A DNA stretch of 64,000 nucleotides from Chitinophagaceae bacterium. GTDB lineage: Bacteria; Bacteroidota; Bacteroidia; Chitinophagales; Chitinophagaceae. The notes below the pieces were generated by a model. That model saw only the letters and a program-made list of their open reading frames with translations, was not told where the DNA came from and made no database searches. The position numbers and the translations under genes were made by a program. The stretch lies in NCBI GenBank assembly GCA_016720745.1, contig JADKKA010000001.1, positions 124,001 through 188,000 of the forward strand, given 5' to 3'. Below, piece after piece: positions 1-8,513 of the stretch (positions within the stretch are counted from its first letter, which is position 1; each line of letters starts with the position of its first letter).

Positions 1-60
1 GTTACAGTGTACAAATCCATGTCTGCCACCTCTGGCAATGAACTGAAATACAACGAGTAG
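1..60 (+). CDS. 3' end of an unidentified gene (partial)
   Basis: Frame 1 is open from the window edge and ends with TAG at 58-60, giving a 19-residue tail (VTVYKSMSATSGNELKYNE). A perfect inverted repeat lies directly downstream and a convergent gene follows, which fits the end of a real gene entering from the left. Too little is visible to name it, and chance openness cannot be excluded. Confidence 0.35.
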   Translation, partial: VTVYKSMSATSGNELKYNE

Positions 61-67
61 TTTTCGT

Positions 68-97
68 AGCGTTACAAGGTTAATGCCTTGTAACGCT
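68..97. terminator. Bidirectional terminator hairpin
   Basis: AGCGTTACAAGG (68-79) and CCTTGTAACGCT (86-97) form a perfect 12-bp stem with a 6-nt loop. T-rich sequence follows on the + strand (98-107) and a run of A/T lies on the other side. The hairpin sits where a rightward gene (stop at 60) meets the leftward gene ending at 80. Its right arm and loop overlap the last codons of the minus-strand gene. Confidence 0.7.
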
Positions 98-1282
98 TTC
101 GTTTTTTGGAGTCAGTACAAGAACCTTGGTCGGCTTTTCCCTATTTACTAAATCAAACCCATTTTTATTTAGCTGCGCTTTTAAGGTGGCAAAATCTGAT
201 AATACTCCTTCGATTTGAATATCTATATTGCCCTTCATATTTGTTTCATCGATGATAACCGGATCAAATGGATAGAAACGACGAAGTTGAACAAGAAGAT
301 TAAATCGTTCACAGTTGTTCACCTTAATTTCAGTGTTAGACGCAACCCCTGAGGTTACTTTATATTTGGTAGCGACCTTTGTGGTATCACCGTTAATAGC
401 GATAAAAGCCCAGTAAGGCATTTGTTTGATATCCAGGCGGGCTTTAAAAGGAAAAATCCGCTGCAAGTCCTGTTGCATCCATTCAGTAATGTCGGTCTGC
501 TTGGAATCAGTACATCCAAAAGAGTAATTGTATTTTTTTTGAAGTAATAATGAGTCAGTAGAAGAGAAATCTTCCAGCACGGGTGTAGTTTCTATTTGTG
601 CATATAGGGAGTCCCCATAGTATAACATTCTCCTTTTCAGGAAGGCCAGTTGGAATAACTGTTCCATCGTAGCAGCTTGTGCCTGGAAGGAAGTTATCCT
701 TTTTTCTATTGCAAAGGGTGCGTCTAAGAGTACGCCATCCTGTCCTTCTGAAAGTTTGCTTACGTAAATAATATTGGGCGGGCCTAATACCTTGTTGCTA
801 TGAACTTTGGGTGGAATTCCGTTATGAATGAATTGAAATAGATTTTCCTGATTCACAACGGCTGTTCCAGTTTGCGCTATAATTTCTCCTTCACTATTGA
901 CCCATACAAGGGTAGGATCATACCTGATAAGTAAAGCTTTAAAGATAGCAGTATCAAATGTAACCGGGAATTCGTAGTGATAAAACTCCTTATAGTGTTT
1001 GTAATCTGTCTGTGTTTTGTAATTGTTTCTGCCGATTAATGCCACTTGTAATTGGTCCCCAATTGAATCCTGGAGTGATTTCAAACGAAGCAATGGATCA
1101 TAAGCACCCGAACAGGCAGAAGAAAATAAATAGAAAATACGCGGCTTTGAATTATTGACCTCTTTTTGAAATTCTGTCGATAGATCTTTGAAAGGAAAGG
1201 GCCTTCTCCTATAATCATTTTGCCCGAAAACGGTTACGTAAAAAAATAGGGAAAAAGCGATTATTACTTGAATACGTTTCAT
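80..1282 (-). CDS. Secreted thioredoxin-like (TlpA-type) protein without CXXC
   Basis: 400 aa. A signal peptide covers residues 1-20. Residues about 45-160 have a thioredoxin-fold pattern: a strand ending in FSSACSGAYDP, a VALIG strand and a later cis-Pro-like region. The usual TlpA active site WCxxC is replaced by CSGA (C57 only), so classical disulfide exchange is unlikely; a one-cysteine or structural role is possible. The C-terminal 100 residues resemble the small alpha/beta domain (DUF3738-like) seen in other SusCD-linked thioredoxin proteins. It is the last gene of the sigma-FecR-SusC-SusD unit, 10 bp after SusD, and probably handles the same imported substrate in the periplasm. Confidence 0.65.
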   Translation of the reverse strand: MKRIQVIIAFSLFFYVTVFGQNDYRRRPFPFKDLSTEFQKEVNNSKPRIFYLFSSACSGAYDPLLRLKSLQDSIGDQLQVALIGRNNYKTQTDYKHYKEFYHYEFPVTFDTAIFKALLIRYDPTLVWVNSEGEIIAQTGTAVVNQENLFQFIHNGIPPKVHSNKVLGPPNIIYVSKLSEGQDGVLLDAPFAIEKRITSFQAQAATMEQLFQLAFLKRRMLYYGDSLYAQIETTPVLEDFSSTDSLLLQKKYNYSFGCTDSKQTDITEWMQQDLQRIFPFKARLDIKQMPYWAFIAINGDTTKVATKYKVTSGVASNTEIKVNNCERFNLLVQLRRFYPFDPVIIDETNMKGNIDIQIEGVLSDFATLKAQLNKNGFDLVNREKPTKVLVLTPKNESVTRH

Positions 1283-1292
1283 TTTCTAATTT

Positions 1293-2666
1293 TTAATATC
1301 CGGGGTTTTGCTGCATGCCGGGATGCCTCAGCATCTCGATAAGTGGTATGGGAAACAATTGATCAGTGCTTACCCAGTTGCTTCCTTTGATGTTTCCAAG
1401 TATAGTGTTGATTTTACCGCTTCGTTTCAGATCAATCCACCTGTCGCTAAACTCTCCGAACAGTTCACAGCGACGTTCTTTATAGATAGCGTCCCGTAAT
1501 TGTTCTTTTGTAAGCGTTGAAAGCGCTGCTAATCCGGCCCGTAAACGAATAACATTCAGATCGGCCAATCCGTCACTTAGCTTGTCCAACTCCATTCTCG
1601 CCTCAGATCGTATAAGAATTATATCCGCCAACCTGATCATCATTGTATATTCTGTAATTGAAGGTGCATTTTGTCCAACCTTATACTTATACCACCAGTA
1701 ATAAGTATTGGCACCTACTGTTGTGGTCTTTACCCAGTTGATCTTTCGCTGGTCACCGGCTGAAAAACTATCGATCAGGTTTTTTGTAAGGCTTATAACC
1801 GTTGGTGTAGAACTGGTAGGCTGAATCGTACCTCCGGCATAGGAATTAAATCCGGCAATGTTTGCCTGCAATTGCCAAATGGCTTCTGAACTGTTTTTCA
1901 GGAAAACATTATTCAGATTGCTGGTTAAGGAATATGATGATTGAGCAAGAACATAATTCGCCGCTTCTTCTGCCTTCGCCCAGTTGCCTGCATTCAGGTA
2001 TACTTTGGCAAGCAACGCCATTACCGCGGCTTTATTGACACGCACCCTCTCTGTGGTAATATTGTTCGTTGCACTTAGATAGTGGCTCGATACCAGGTTT
2101 GAACTGGTTGTAAGGTCAGCAATAATCTTCGGGTAAATTCCATTAGCATCCTCCTGAACTTGTGCGAGATTGACCCTGTAGTCAGTGGAAGTGTTAAAGG
2201 GAATATTCCCAAAATACTGGAGCAAATAAAAATGACACCATGCCCTGATAAAATAAGCCTCGCCTAACAGGTAATTTTTAATAGCAGGGGTAATATTGCT
2301 GCTCTTCTCAACACCCCTGATGATCGCATTAGCCTGGTAGATATAAGAATAATAATTGCTCCACATGTTGGTAACAGGTCCGTTATCGGGAGTAATGTTA
2401 TTGTTGGATATCGCCACCGCGTCTGCAGCAGTGCGGTAGTTAACAGCTTCATCCGATGCTGTTCCGAAAATTAAGAAAGATTGATAGGCCAAACCGGACG
2501 ACTCCATTTGGGAGTAGATACTTAGCAAAGCGGCAGTCGCCGTTGCATCAGAGTTAAATAATGTTTCTCCGGTCAATTGTGTATCAGGACTACCTACATC
2601 CAGGTATTTTTTGCAGGAGGTTAAAAGAATAATTGCCAGATAAAGGATATAATAAGTTCTTGTCAT
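1293..2666 (-). CDS. RagB/SusD family nutrient-uptake outer-membrane lipoprotein
   Basis: 457 aa. The lipobox LLTSC (C18) marks a surface lipoprotein. The body has SusD/RagB hallmarks: an N-terminal helical TPR-like half (residues 70-240, including AEEAANYVLAQ), and a C-terminal half with RLADIILIRSEARMELDK, a YKERRCELFGEFSDRWIDLKR block and a terminal LFPIPLIEM. SusD proteins cap the SusC channel and bind the substrate. It lies 11 bp downstream of the SusC gene, so the two should be co-transcribed. The substrate is unknown: no glycoside hydrolase or peptidase is next to it, but the thioredoxin-like neighbour hints at a peptide or a non-glycan substrate. Confidence 0.93.
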   Translation of the reverse strand: MTRTYYILYLAIILLTSCKKYLDVGSPDTQLTGETLFNSDATATAALLSIYSQMESSGLAYQSFLIFGTASDEAVNYRTAADAVAISNNNITPDNGPVTNMWSNYYSYIYQANAIIRGVEKSSNITPAIKNYLLGEAYFIRAWCHFYLLQYFGNIPFNTSTDYRVNLAQVQEDANGIYPKIIADLTTSSNLVSSHYLSATNNITTERVRVNKAAVMALLAKVYLNAGNWAKAEEAANYVLAQSSYSLTSNLNNVFLKNSSEAIWQLQANIAGFNSYAGGTIQPTSSTPTVISLTKNLIDSFSAGDQRKINWVKTTTVGANTYYWWYKYKVGQNAPSITEYTMMIRLADIILIRSEARMELDKLSDGLADLNVIRLRAGLAALSTLTKEQLRDAIYKERRCELFGEFSDRWIDLKRSGKINTILGNIKGSNWVSTDQLFPIPLIEMLRHPGMQQNPGY

Positions 2667-2677
2667 AGCTAATTTTT

Positions 2678-5600
2678 TTAAAGTTTGTACAGCAATCCCA
2701 GCGTAAGCATACTAAGCGGAGGCATCAACGATTTTGTTTCAGGATCGAAACTTTGGTATTTAGTGATGGTAAACAAATTTTGCCCTTGTAGGAAAACCTG
2801 CAATTCACCAACTTTTGTTTTTAAGGCCTCATAAGACAAGTATAGATTCCGAAGACGGATAAATGAAGCGTTACTGTAAGCTGCATCACTTAATCTTAAA
2901 TTGGAATAGCCTGTAGTAGCAAGACTGTTGGAATTACTGAAACGCTGAATGGAGGTAATGTCTCCAGCATGCTGCCAGCGATTCATCACAAGCCTAGGTT
3001 GATTTGATACTGTTCCGGGCCGGCCGAACAGAGATAAATAACTGGTTGCATTTTTTTGCCGGACGAATTGAAGATTCAAGCTTATTGTCAACTTTTTATA
3101 TTGAATGACGTTCTCGAAGCCGCCATAATATTGTTGGCCGGTAAAAACTACTGATTGCTGATCGTTTGGGGCCGATATTTTGTTGTCACGATCAACGTCC
3201 TGGTAAATATATATTCCGGTTTGGGGGTCTACACCAAGGTTAAAATAGCGTTTAGCAATAGTCAGGGGCTTTCCTATAACATACGTATTGGCATAGGAAG
3301 AGTTGGCCAGATTATCGAACGCCAGTAGCTTGTTCTTCGGGATAGTAAGATTGAACGAGGTCGACCATTTTAAATTCTTTTGCTGGATATTAACGGTACT
3401 CAGTACTATCTCCACACCGGTATTTCGGATCTTTGCTGGGAGGTTCCTCAATATACCTGTAAACCCGGTACTCGGAGGCAATGGATATTGGACAAGTTGA
3501 TTGCCCGTTGTATTGTGATAATAATTAAGCCCGATCAGTACGCGGTCTTTCCAGAACCCCAAGTCAAGACCTGTTTCAACTTTATAAACCTTTTCCCAGC
3601 TATATTCAGGATTATAAAGCTTGTTTGGCTGGTAAGGTGTTATACCTAAATAGGGGAAAAGTGACGGGGTATACAAATCGAAATAATTGTAATCACCAAT
3701 TTGATCATTACCGGTAACACCAGCACTAAATTTAATTTTTCCGAAGCTGATTAATTTGGACTTGGATAAAAAATTCTCTTTCGAAAAGACCCATGAAGTA
3801 CCAACCGACCCAAAAGTCGCATATCTGCTTTCCGGTCCGTACCGGCTTGAACCATCTCTTCTTGCATTTAACGTAAGCAAATATCGTTGCTTAAGGCTTG
3901 CAGTGATTCGGGAGAATAACCCAGTATACCGGTAAGAGAGGTTGGTTTCTCCGTTGGTAGTCACGGTGGCGGCTGCACGCAAACTATTCAGGAGGTCATC
4001 ACTGGGATAACCCGTACCTGTTTGTGAAAGTCCTTTCTGGGAAGTTGATTGAATCGTTCCGCCTGTAAGTACTTCCAGTCGTAACGACTTTAAGTCACGC
4101 TTATAATTGATTTGTGGCTCTATAATTAGCGTATTGATCATATTACTTCCAAATCCTGCAGATACTGAAGCATTCTGGGCTGGGTCGAAAGATGATTTTG
4201 GGGTTCTGATTCGGTCGCTAGCACGAATCATAGAGTAACCGACAGTAACCTTAGCTTCAAATCCCGGAAGAGGACGAGCCGCTAAAGAAATAGTATTAAT
4301 TGAACTTTCAGATTCACTTCGGTAGGTCTTCCTTAAAGTACTCAAAGGATTAAGCCAGGTAGAGTTTTCCCAGTTAAGTTCACCTGTTGGTTTGTATAAA
4401 GCAGGAGCATTAGGAGCGATCAGGATTTGACTTGTAAAATCTCCCTGGGGTAAATAAGTGTCATTTCTTGAATAAGTCGTAGCGACATTTAAGTCAAATC
4501 GATTGTCTTCAGTATGATGGTGAATATTTACACCTGCCGAAAATTTCCTTTCTCCAAAATCATCGTCCGGCAATACTGTTGATTCCCGGTGTATACCGGT
4601 ATTGAAAAGGAATTGAGTGAGCGCATTGCCACCACTAACATCTATCTTTCCATCAAAAACACGCATAGTATTGCCAATAAATTCCTTTTGCCAGTCCGTA
4701 TTTCGTGTTGTATCCCATACAAGAAGGTCAGGTGCATTAGCTGTTGTCGGCGTCGTTCCATCGTTTCGATATGCTTCGCGTCGCATCTGGATATAATCAG
4801 GAGTTTGAAGCAGTTCCAGGTTGCGTGTGATCCTTCCGAAGCCGCCATATGTTCTTGCCTGAACCCGGGTTTTCCCTGCTGTCGGTTTTTTTGTGATGAT
4901 TAAGATTACACCATTCGCTCCCCTACTGCCGTAGATGGCTGTGGCGTCCGCGTCTTTAAGCACTTCGATGCTTTCAATATCGTCAGGGTTTAATATCGCT
5001 AGAGGACTCGAAAAAACGCCTGCACCGCTGAAAGAATTTATGGTGGTAACCGGGTACGGTATTCCATCTACCACGATCAGGGGATCGTTCCCATTAACCA
5101 GGCTATTCTGCCCCCTTATCCGGATAGTGTATTGTGAACCCGGACTGCCGCTTAATGGTGTCAGTTGAAGACCGGGCACCAGACCCACCAAACCGGCCAA
5201 GGGATTGGAAATGGGCTGTTTGGCTATCTCATTGCTTTTCACACTGAAAACAGTCCCGGTACTAAGCCGCCTTGAAGTCTTGCCGTATGCTATCACCATG
5301 GTTTCATCCAACACACTCATCCGCTGCTGCACCACGATCAATTGATAACTGTTGGAACTGGCTTCCAGTTCCTGCGGCACAATTTCACCACCTGTGACAA
5401 GTAAGGTGGCTTTCGCTGGTAAATTCATGAAATAGAATTCGCCATGAACATCGGTGGCCATGGCCATTCCGCTTTGTTTGATACTGATGGTAATACCCGC
5501 AAGCGGTTCATTTTCGGTATTAACCACCTTTCCCCGCAATTCCCTTGTAAGCGGGACTGGTTTTTCAATAATCTTTTTTCGGACAATAATGTGTTTTCCT

Positions 5601-5887
5601 TCCATGCTATAGCCAAGCGGCTGCTGGTAAAAGCATAACCGGAGAATAGAATCAAGGGGAGCATTGTTGACGGTAAAACTGACCGGGTTGCCAAGGGCCA
5701 GTACTTCCTCAGAATACAGGAACCGGTAATCGCTCCGTTGCTCTATTTGAGCAAAAACCCTGGCAAGGGAAGCCCGTTGAAAAGAAAACGTAAATGTTTG
5801 TGTCAGCCCGTTCAGGGATACAAAAAGGAAAACTAATAGTAGCACTTTGCGCAAGAATCGGTGTCTCCATTTTGGGGTTAAAAGCAT
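2678..5887 (-). CDS. SusC/RagA family TonB-dependent outer-membrane transporter with STN domain
   Basis: 1069 aa. In order: signal segment (about 1-30), STN domain (about 31-95), carboxypeptidase-regulatory-like beta domain (115-195), a TonB-box-like ETMVIAYG (195-202), plug (about 210-335, with IRIRGQNSL, IVVDGIPY and IESIEVLKDADATAIYGSRGANG), then a long beta barrel ending in LGLLYKL. SusC proteins import substrates across the outer membrane using TonB energy. The STN domain is typical of transporters that signal to a FecR/ECF pair, and exactly such a pair lies upstream, so substrate-induced transcription is likely. The start was chosen at the ATG leading into the signal segment; 108 bp separate it from fecR. 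Confidence 0.95.
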   Translation of the reverse strand: MLLTPKWRHRFLRKVLLLVFLFVSLNGLTQTFTFSFQRASLARVFAQIEQRSDYRFLYSEEVLALGNPVSFTVNNAPLDSILRLCFYQQPLGYSMEGKHIIVRKKIIEKPVPLTRELRGKVVNTENEPLAGITISIKQSGMAMATDVHGEFYFMNLPAKATLLVTGGEIVPQELEASSNSYQLIVVQQRMSVLDETMVIAYGKTSRRLSTGTVFSVKSNEIAKQPISNPLAGLVGLVPGLQLTPLSGSPGSQYTIRIRGQNSLVNGNDPLIVVDGIPYPVTTINSFSGAGVFSSPLAILNPDDIESIEVLKDADATAIYGSRGANGVILIITKKPTAGKTRVQARTYGGFGRITRNLELLQTPDYIQMRREAYRNDGTTPTTANAPDLLVWDTTRNTDWQKEFIGNTMRVFDGKIDVSGGNALTQFLFNTGIHRESTVLPDDDFGERKFSAGVNIHHHTEDNRFDLNVATTYSRNDTYLPQGDFTSQILIAPNAPALYKPTGELNWENSTWLNPLSTLRKTYRSESESSINTISLAARPLPGFEAKVTVGYSMIRASDRIRTPKSSFDPAQNASVSAGFGSNMINTLIIEPQINYKRDLKSLRLEVLTGGTIQSTSQKGLSQTGTGYPSDDLLNSLRAAATVTTNGETNLSYRYTGLFSRITASLKQRYLLTLNARRDGSSRYGPESRYATFGSVGTSWVFSKENFLSKSKLISFGKIKFSAGVTGNDQIGDYNYFDLYTPSLFPYLGITPYQPNKLYNPEYSWEKVYKVETGLDLGFWKDRVLIGLNYYHNTTGNQLVQYPLPPSTGFTGILRNLPAKIRNTGVEIVLSTVNIQQKNLKWSTSFNLTIPKNKLLAFDNLANSSYANTYVIGKPLTIAKRYFNLGVDPQTGIYIYQDVDRDNKISAPNDQQSVVFTGQQYYGGFENVIQYKKLTISLNLQFVRQKNATSYLSLFGRPGTVSNQPRLVMNRWQHAGDITSIQRFSNSNSLATTGYSNLRLSDAAYSNASFIRLRNLYLSYEALKTKVGELQVFLQGQNLFTITKYQSFDPETKSLMPPLSMLTLGLLYKL

Positions 5888-5995
5888 AGCTTTGGGTTGT
5901 TTGGGTTAATCAATAATCGTTTCCGCGATATAGTTGGGGTAACCCAGACACGCCGGGAAGTGTTAGCGCACAACCCGGTTTTTTATGGGATTACC

Positions 5996-7162
5996 TTACT
6001 GAGTGACAATAATCGTTTCACCGTCAATTTGAAAATGCACCTGCCCGGTTGCCTCCAGTAATTTCAGCAATTGGGAAATAGGTACATTCCGGTCAATGGT
6101 TCCGGTAAAATGATCGGTTACTTTCTCTTTATAAACAATCCTGGCATCATACCAGCGTTCCGCCATCCGCATCACTTCTTCAATGCTGCTATTCTTTAAT
6201 TTAAATTGGTTCTTTGTCCAGGCAACAACCGGGGAAATGTCAATTGTTCTGATCTCCCATTCGCCCGGTCGTATAATAATTTGTTGCCCCGGTAAGAGTT
6301 GTTCATTTCGCTGGGCAGCATTAACATTTATTTTTCCTTCTGTCAGGGTAATACGTAAGCCGTCCTCATTGGGATAAGCATTCACATTAAATGCAGTGCC
6401 GAGTGCTGTAATATCCACTCCATTTACCGATACAATAAAGGGATGAGCAGCATCTTTGGCTACTTCAAAATAAGTTTCTCCTGTTACCATGACCCGCCGT
6501 TCGTTTCCGGTAAACCGGGAAGGATACCGTACAGAAGAACTGGAATTGATCCAGGCCTTGCTGCCATCCGGTAATACCAGTTCATAAAAACCCTTGCGGG
6601 GAATACTTATTTCATGCATTTCAGGTGCTGATACTGTACTTGTGTAAACCACCGTGCCATTCACAATCCGCACTTCGTTATTAATGATGGTATCCCGCAG
6701 GTTGGTCAGGTCAATTTTTTTACCATCGGCCAATGTTAGTGTGGCGGAGGCTTTACCGGGCAATATATCCGCTGTTTCAGTACCGGTTGAAGTAACAGTT
6801 GATTCATTTCCCCGAAGGCCAAAATAATAAATCCCTGCACCCAATAACAATACCGCACAGGCTGCGGCTGCATATCGCCAGATAGGGATCACTTTCCCTG
6901 GTTTTGTAAATTGTAATCTTCTCTTGACCTCCTCCAGTTTTCGTTCTGTATCCCGCTCAGCGTACCATGTCAAAAAATCACGGACCATGGATTCGTCCGT
7001 CAGGTCCTCGAAGATCTGCATGTTGAGTTCACTTTGCTGCATCCACCTGTCCAGTTCCTCTTCATCTTCTTCAGAAATAGTTTCCTGGATGAACTGGCTG
7101 ATCAGGTATGCTGCCCTGAAATTTTGTTCAAGTTCTGCCTGGTATGGTACCGAAGCTTTCAT
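5996..7162 (-). CDS. FecR family anti-sigma factor
   Basis: 388 aa. A cytoplasmic helical N-terminus (1-90) should bind the sigma factor. One membrane span (about 93-114, rich in A/L/G) is followed by the periplasmic FecR domain (about 130-290; DGSKAWINSSSSVRYP, GETYFEVAKD, GTAFNVNAY) and a C-terminal STN-like DUF4974 domain (about 315-388; FTGTIDRNVPISQLLKLLEAT). It relays the state of the STN-bearing SusC to the ECF sigma factor, which is encoded 97 bp upstream. Confidence 0.93.
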   Translation of the reverse strand: MKASVPYQAELEQNFRAAYLISQFIQETISEEDEEELDRWMQQSELNMQIFEDLTDESMVRDFLTWYAERDTERKLEEVKRRLQFTKPGKVIPIWRYAAAACAVLLLGAGIYYFGLRGNESTVTSTGTETADILPGKASATLTLADGKKIDLTNLRDTIINNEVRIVNGTVVYTSTVSAPEMHEISIPRKGFYELVLPDGSKAWINSSSSVRYPSRFTGNERRVMVTGETYFEVAKDAAHPFIVSVNGVDITALGTAFNVNAYPNEDGLRITLTEGKINVNAAQRNEQLLPGQQIIIRPGEWEIRTIDISPVVAWTKNQFKLKNSSIEEVMRMAERWYDARIVYKEKVTDHFTGTIDRNVPISQLLKLLEATGQVHFQIDGETIIVTQ

Positions 7163-7259
7163 ACAATAAATTTAATTGTTAGGCGCCGTAGGTATATGAT
7201 CCGGAAAGGACAAAATGCCGGACATACGAATCCCGGTTTTTTTTCTGACATTTAATTAA

Positions 7260-7796
7260 TCAAAGTGAAATTTTAGTTTTCCTAAGTGCCATGATGGCCC
7301 GCAGGCGTTGCCGGGTTACGGTGTCGGGTTCAATATTGAGTTGGGCGGCGATTTCTTTGTTGGACTTTCCTTCTAAATAATACAGGCGGATGATTTGCCG
7401 GAGAGATGGGGAAAGCGAATCGATGAATTGATAAAGTTCCCTGGCCGTTTCAGCCGCAATAACAGCTACTTCAATACTGGGTTCATTTCTGACCGGCTCA
7501 TTTAACCCAACCTTCCTTTTCTGCTTTTCCAGGTGTTTCAGGCACTGGTTTCGCACAGAACTGTACAGGTAGCTTTTAATAGCTTTTATATGACTTAACC
7601 GCTCCCGGCGTTGCCATAGCTGTACAAAACAATCCTGCACCAGGTCTTCGGCAGTATCGGGATTGGAGATGATGCGGTTGGCAAAATAGCTAAGTGTAGA
7701 AAAATATTCCCGGAAAAGGCAGTCAAAGGCCGCCTCCTCTCCCCGCTGGAAGGAGTCAGCAAATAAAGGGTCCTGTGTTCCTTTTAGCCGAAGCAA
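7260..7796 (-). CDS. ECF-type RNA polymerase sigma factor (Bacteroidota family)
   Basis: 178 aa. Sigma-2 region about residues 20-90 (YFANRIISNPDTAEDLVQDC, VQLWQRR); sigma-4 region about 115-172 (LRQIIRLYYLEGKSNKEIAAQL, PDTVTRQRLRAI). The predicted start is TTG at 7796: an in-frame stop lies three codons upstream and no early ATG exists, so a non-ATG start is needed. It should direct transcription of the SusCD unit and be held by the neighbouring FecR. The last codons and stop (about 7258-7289) resemble a stretch at 13842-13872. Confidence 0.93.
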   Translation of the reverse strand: MLRLKGTQDPLFADSFQRGEEAAFDCLFREYFSTLSYFANRIISNPDTAEDLVQDCFVQLWQRRERLSHIKAIKSYLYSSVRNQCLKHLEKQKRKVGLNEPVRNEPSIEVAVIAAETARELYQFIDSLSPSLRQIIRLYYLEGKSNKEIAAQLNIEPDTVTRQRLRAIMALRKTKISL

Positions 7797-7875
7797 TATA
7801 GCAGTTCAATGTTGACATTCCAGGGAGTCTTATAGTGGGGTTTAATGAAAAAAAATGACGTGGAACTCCACTTAC

Positions 7876-7983
7876 CGCTATTGAGGCCGTCGGAGGCCTA
7901 GTCACGAATAAGGGAGCCCACGCCTAAACGTGAGCCCTTGCTTATCATCTCGTGACTTTGAAATTTCCGACGTTTCAATAGCG
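7876..7983. repeat. 108-bp nested imperfect inverted repeat
   Basis: Four stem blocks pair in order: CGCTATTGA (7876-7884) with TCAATAGCG (7975-7983); CGTCGGA (7888-7894) with TCCGACG (7966-7972); AGTCACGA (7900-7907) with TCGTGACT (7950-7957); AAGGG (7910-7914) with CCCTT (7935-7939), continued by CACG/CGTG near the loop. It could be a structured RNA, a folded single-stranded DNA element, a MITE-like remnant or an attC-like site. No reverse transcriptase or integrase gene is near. Confidence 0.7.
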
Positions 7984-7992
7984 AGACTCAAA

Positions 7993-8026
7993 GCGAAAGC
8001 TTCAAATTCCTTTTTGAAGAATTCGC
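7993..8026. repeat. Second hairpin upstream of XRE gene
   Basis: GCGAA (7993-7997) pairs with TTCGC (8022-8026), and CTTCAAA (8000-8006) with TTTGAAG (8013-8019). It starts 10 bp after the larger hairpin. There is no T-run after it, so a simple terminator is not the best reading. Confidence 0.6.
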
Positions 8027-8070
8027 AATATTGTTATTTCCGCTAAGTTAGCAAATTATTAATATTTTTG

Positions 8071-8086
8071 TACACTATAAAGTGTA
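8071..8086 (+). promoter_or_regulatory. Palindromic operator-like site upstream of XRE gene
   Basis: TACACT-ATAA-AGTGTA is a perfect 6-bp inverted repeat with a 4-nt spacer, 62 bp before the XRE start codon and next to a TTTG (8067-8070) that could be a Bacteroidota -33 element. An XRE protein binding its own promoter here is a reasonable inference. Confidence 0.45.
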
Positions 8087-8147
8087 TTTTATAAAGCATC
8101 CTATATTAAGGGGTTATATATGAAATACCCATCCTGTTATTTGCAGG

Positions 8148-8429
8148 ATGGCAAAAACAAAAAAAAGGAAAGAAAGGCTAAAAGCTTCATTAGGGCACTT
8201 TGATCATGATTCTTTTCTTCAAAAATTAAGTAAGAGAATTAAAACTGTTAGAAAACAAAAGGGATTTAATTCATATGAATTATTCTCCTATGACATTGAA
8301 ATATCCCGAACAGGGATGGCAAAATACGAATCTGGGAATTACGATGATATTAGAATGCGTACCCTTTTAAAGATTATTGACGGCCTTGGTATGACGCCGA
8401 AGGAGTTTTTTTCGGAGGGGTTTGACTAA
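8148..8429 (+). CDS. XRE-family helix-turn-helix regulator
   Basis: 93 aa. A lysine-rich N-terminus is followed by an HTH_3 fold (about residues 27-88): LSKRIKTVRKQKGFNSYELF, IEISRTGMAKYESG, LLKIIDGLGMTPKEFF. Small stand-alone XRE proteins of this kind usually repress their own promoter. It lies 85 bp upstream of the ATPase gene in the same direction and probably controls the ATPase/nuclease pair. Its AT content looks higher than that of the sigma-factor gene, which fits an acquired module. Confidence 0.85.
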   Translation: MAKTKKRKERLKASLGHFDHDSFLQKLSKRIKTVRKQKGFNSYELFSYDIEISRTGMAKYESGNYDDIRMRTLLKIIDGLGMTPKEFFSEGFD

Positions 8430-8513
8430 ACAATATGTTTTAATGGGCCTTCCTGCTTGATTGAGAAGAATGGTTAATAGGTATTGGCTTTAATTAAATT
8501 TACTTTTGCAGCA

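Larger units (their letters stand above)
7797..8147. other. Intergenic region: promoters and two hairpins
   Basis: 351 bp between the sigma-factor gene and the divergent XRE gene. It holds a short GTGGA/TCCAC hairpin (7860-7871), a 108-bp nested hairpin (7876-7983), a second hairpin (7993-8026) and a TACACT/AGTGTA operator-like palindrome (8071-8086). No ORF with coding character was seen. Confidence 0.6.

Noticed and set aside
5941..5990. CCGGG..CCCGG with T6 between fecR and susC
   Set aside because: The T-run follows the stem only on the + strand, whereas both genes are read on the minus strand, so it is not a terminator for them.
7876..7983. Retron msr-msd reading of the long hairpin
   Set aside because: No reverse-transcriptase gene is present nearby and the paired a1/a2 arrangement of retrons was not seen.
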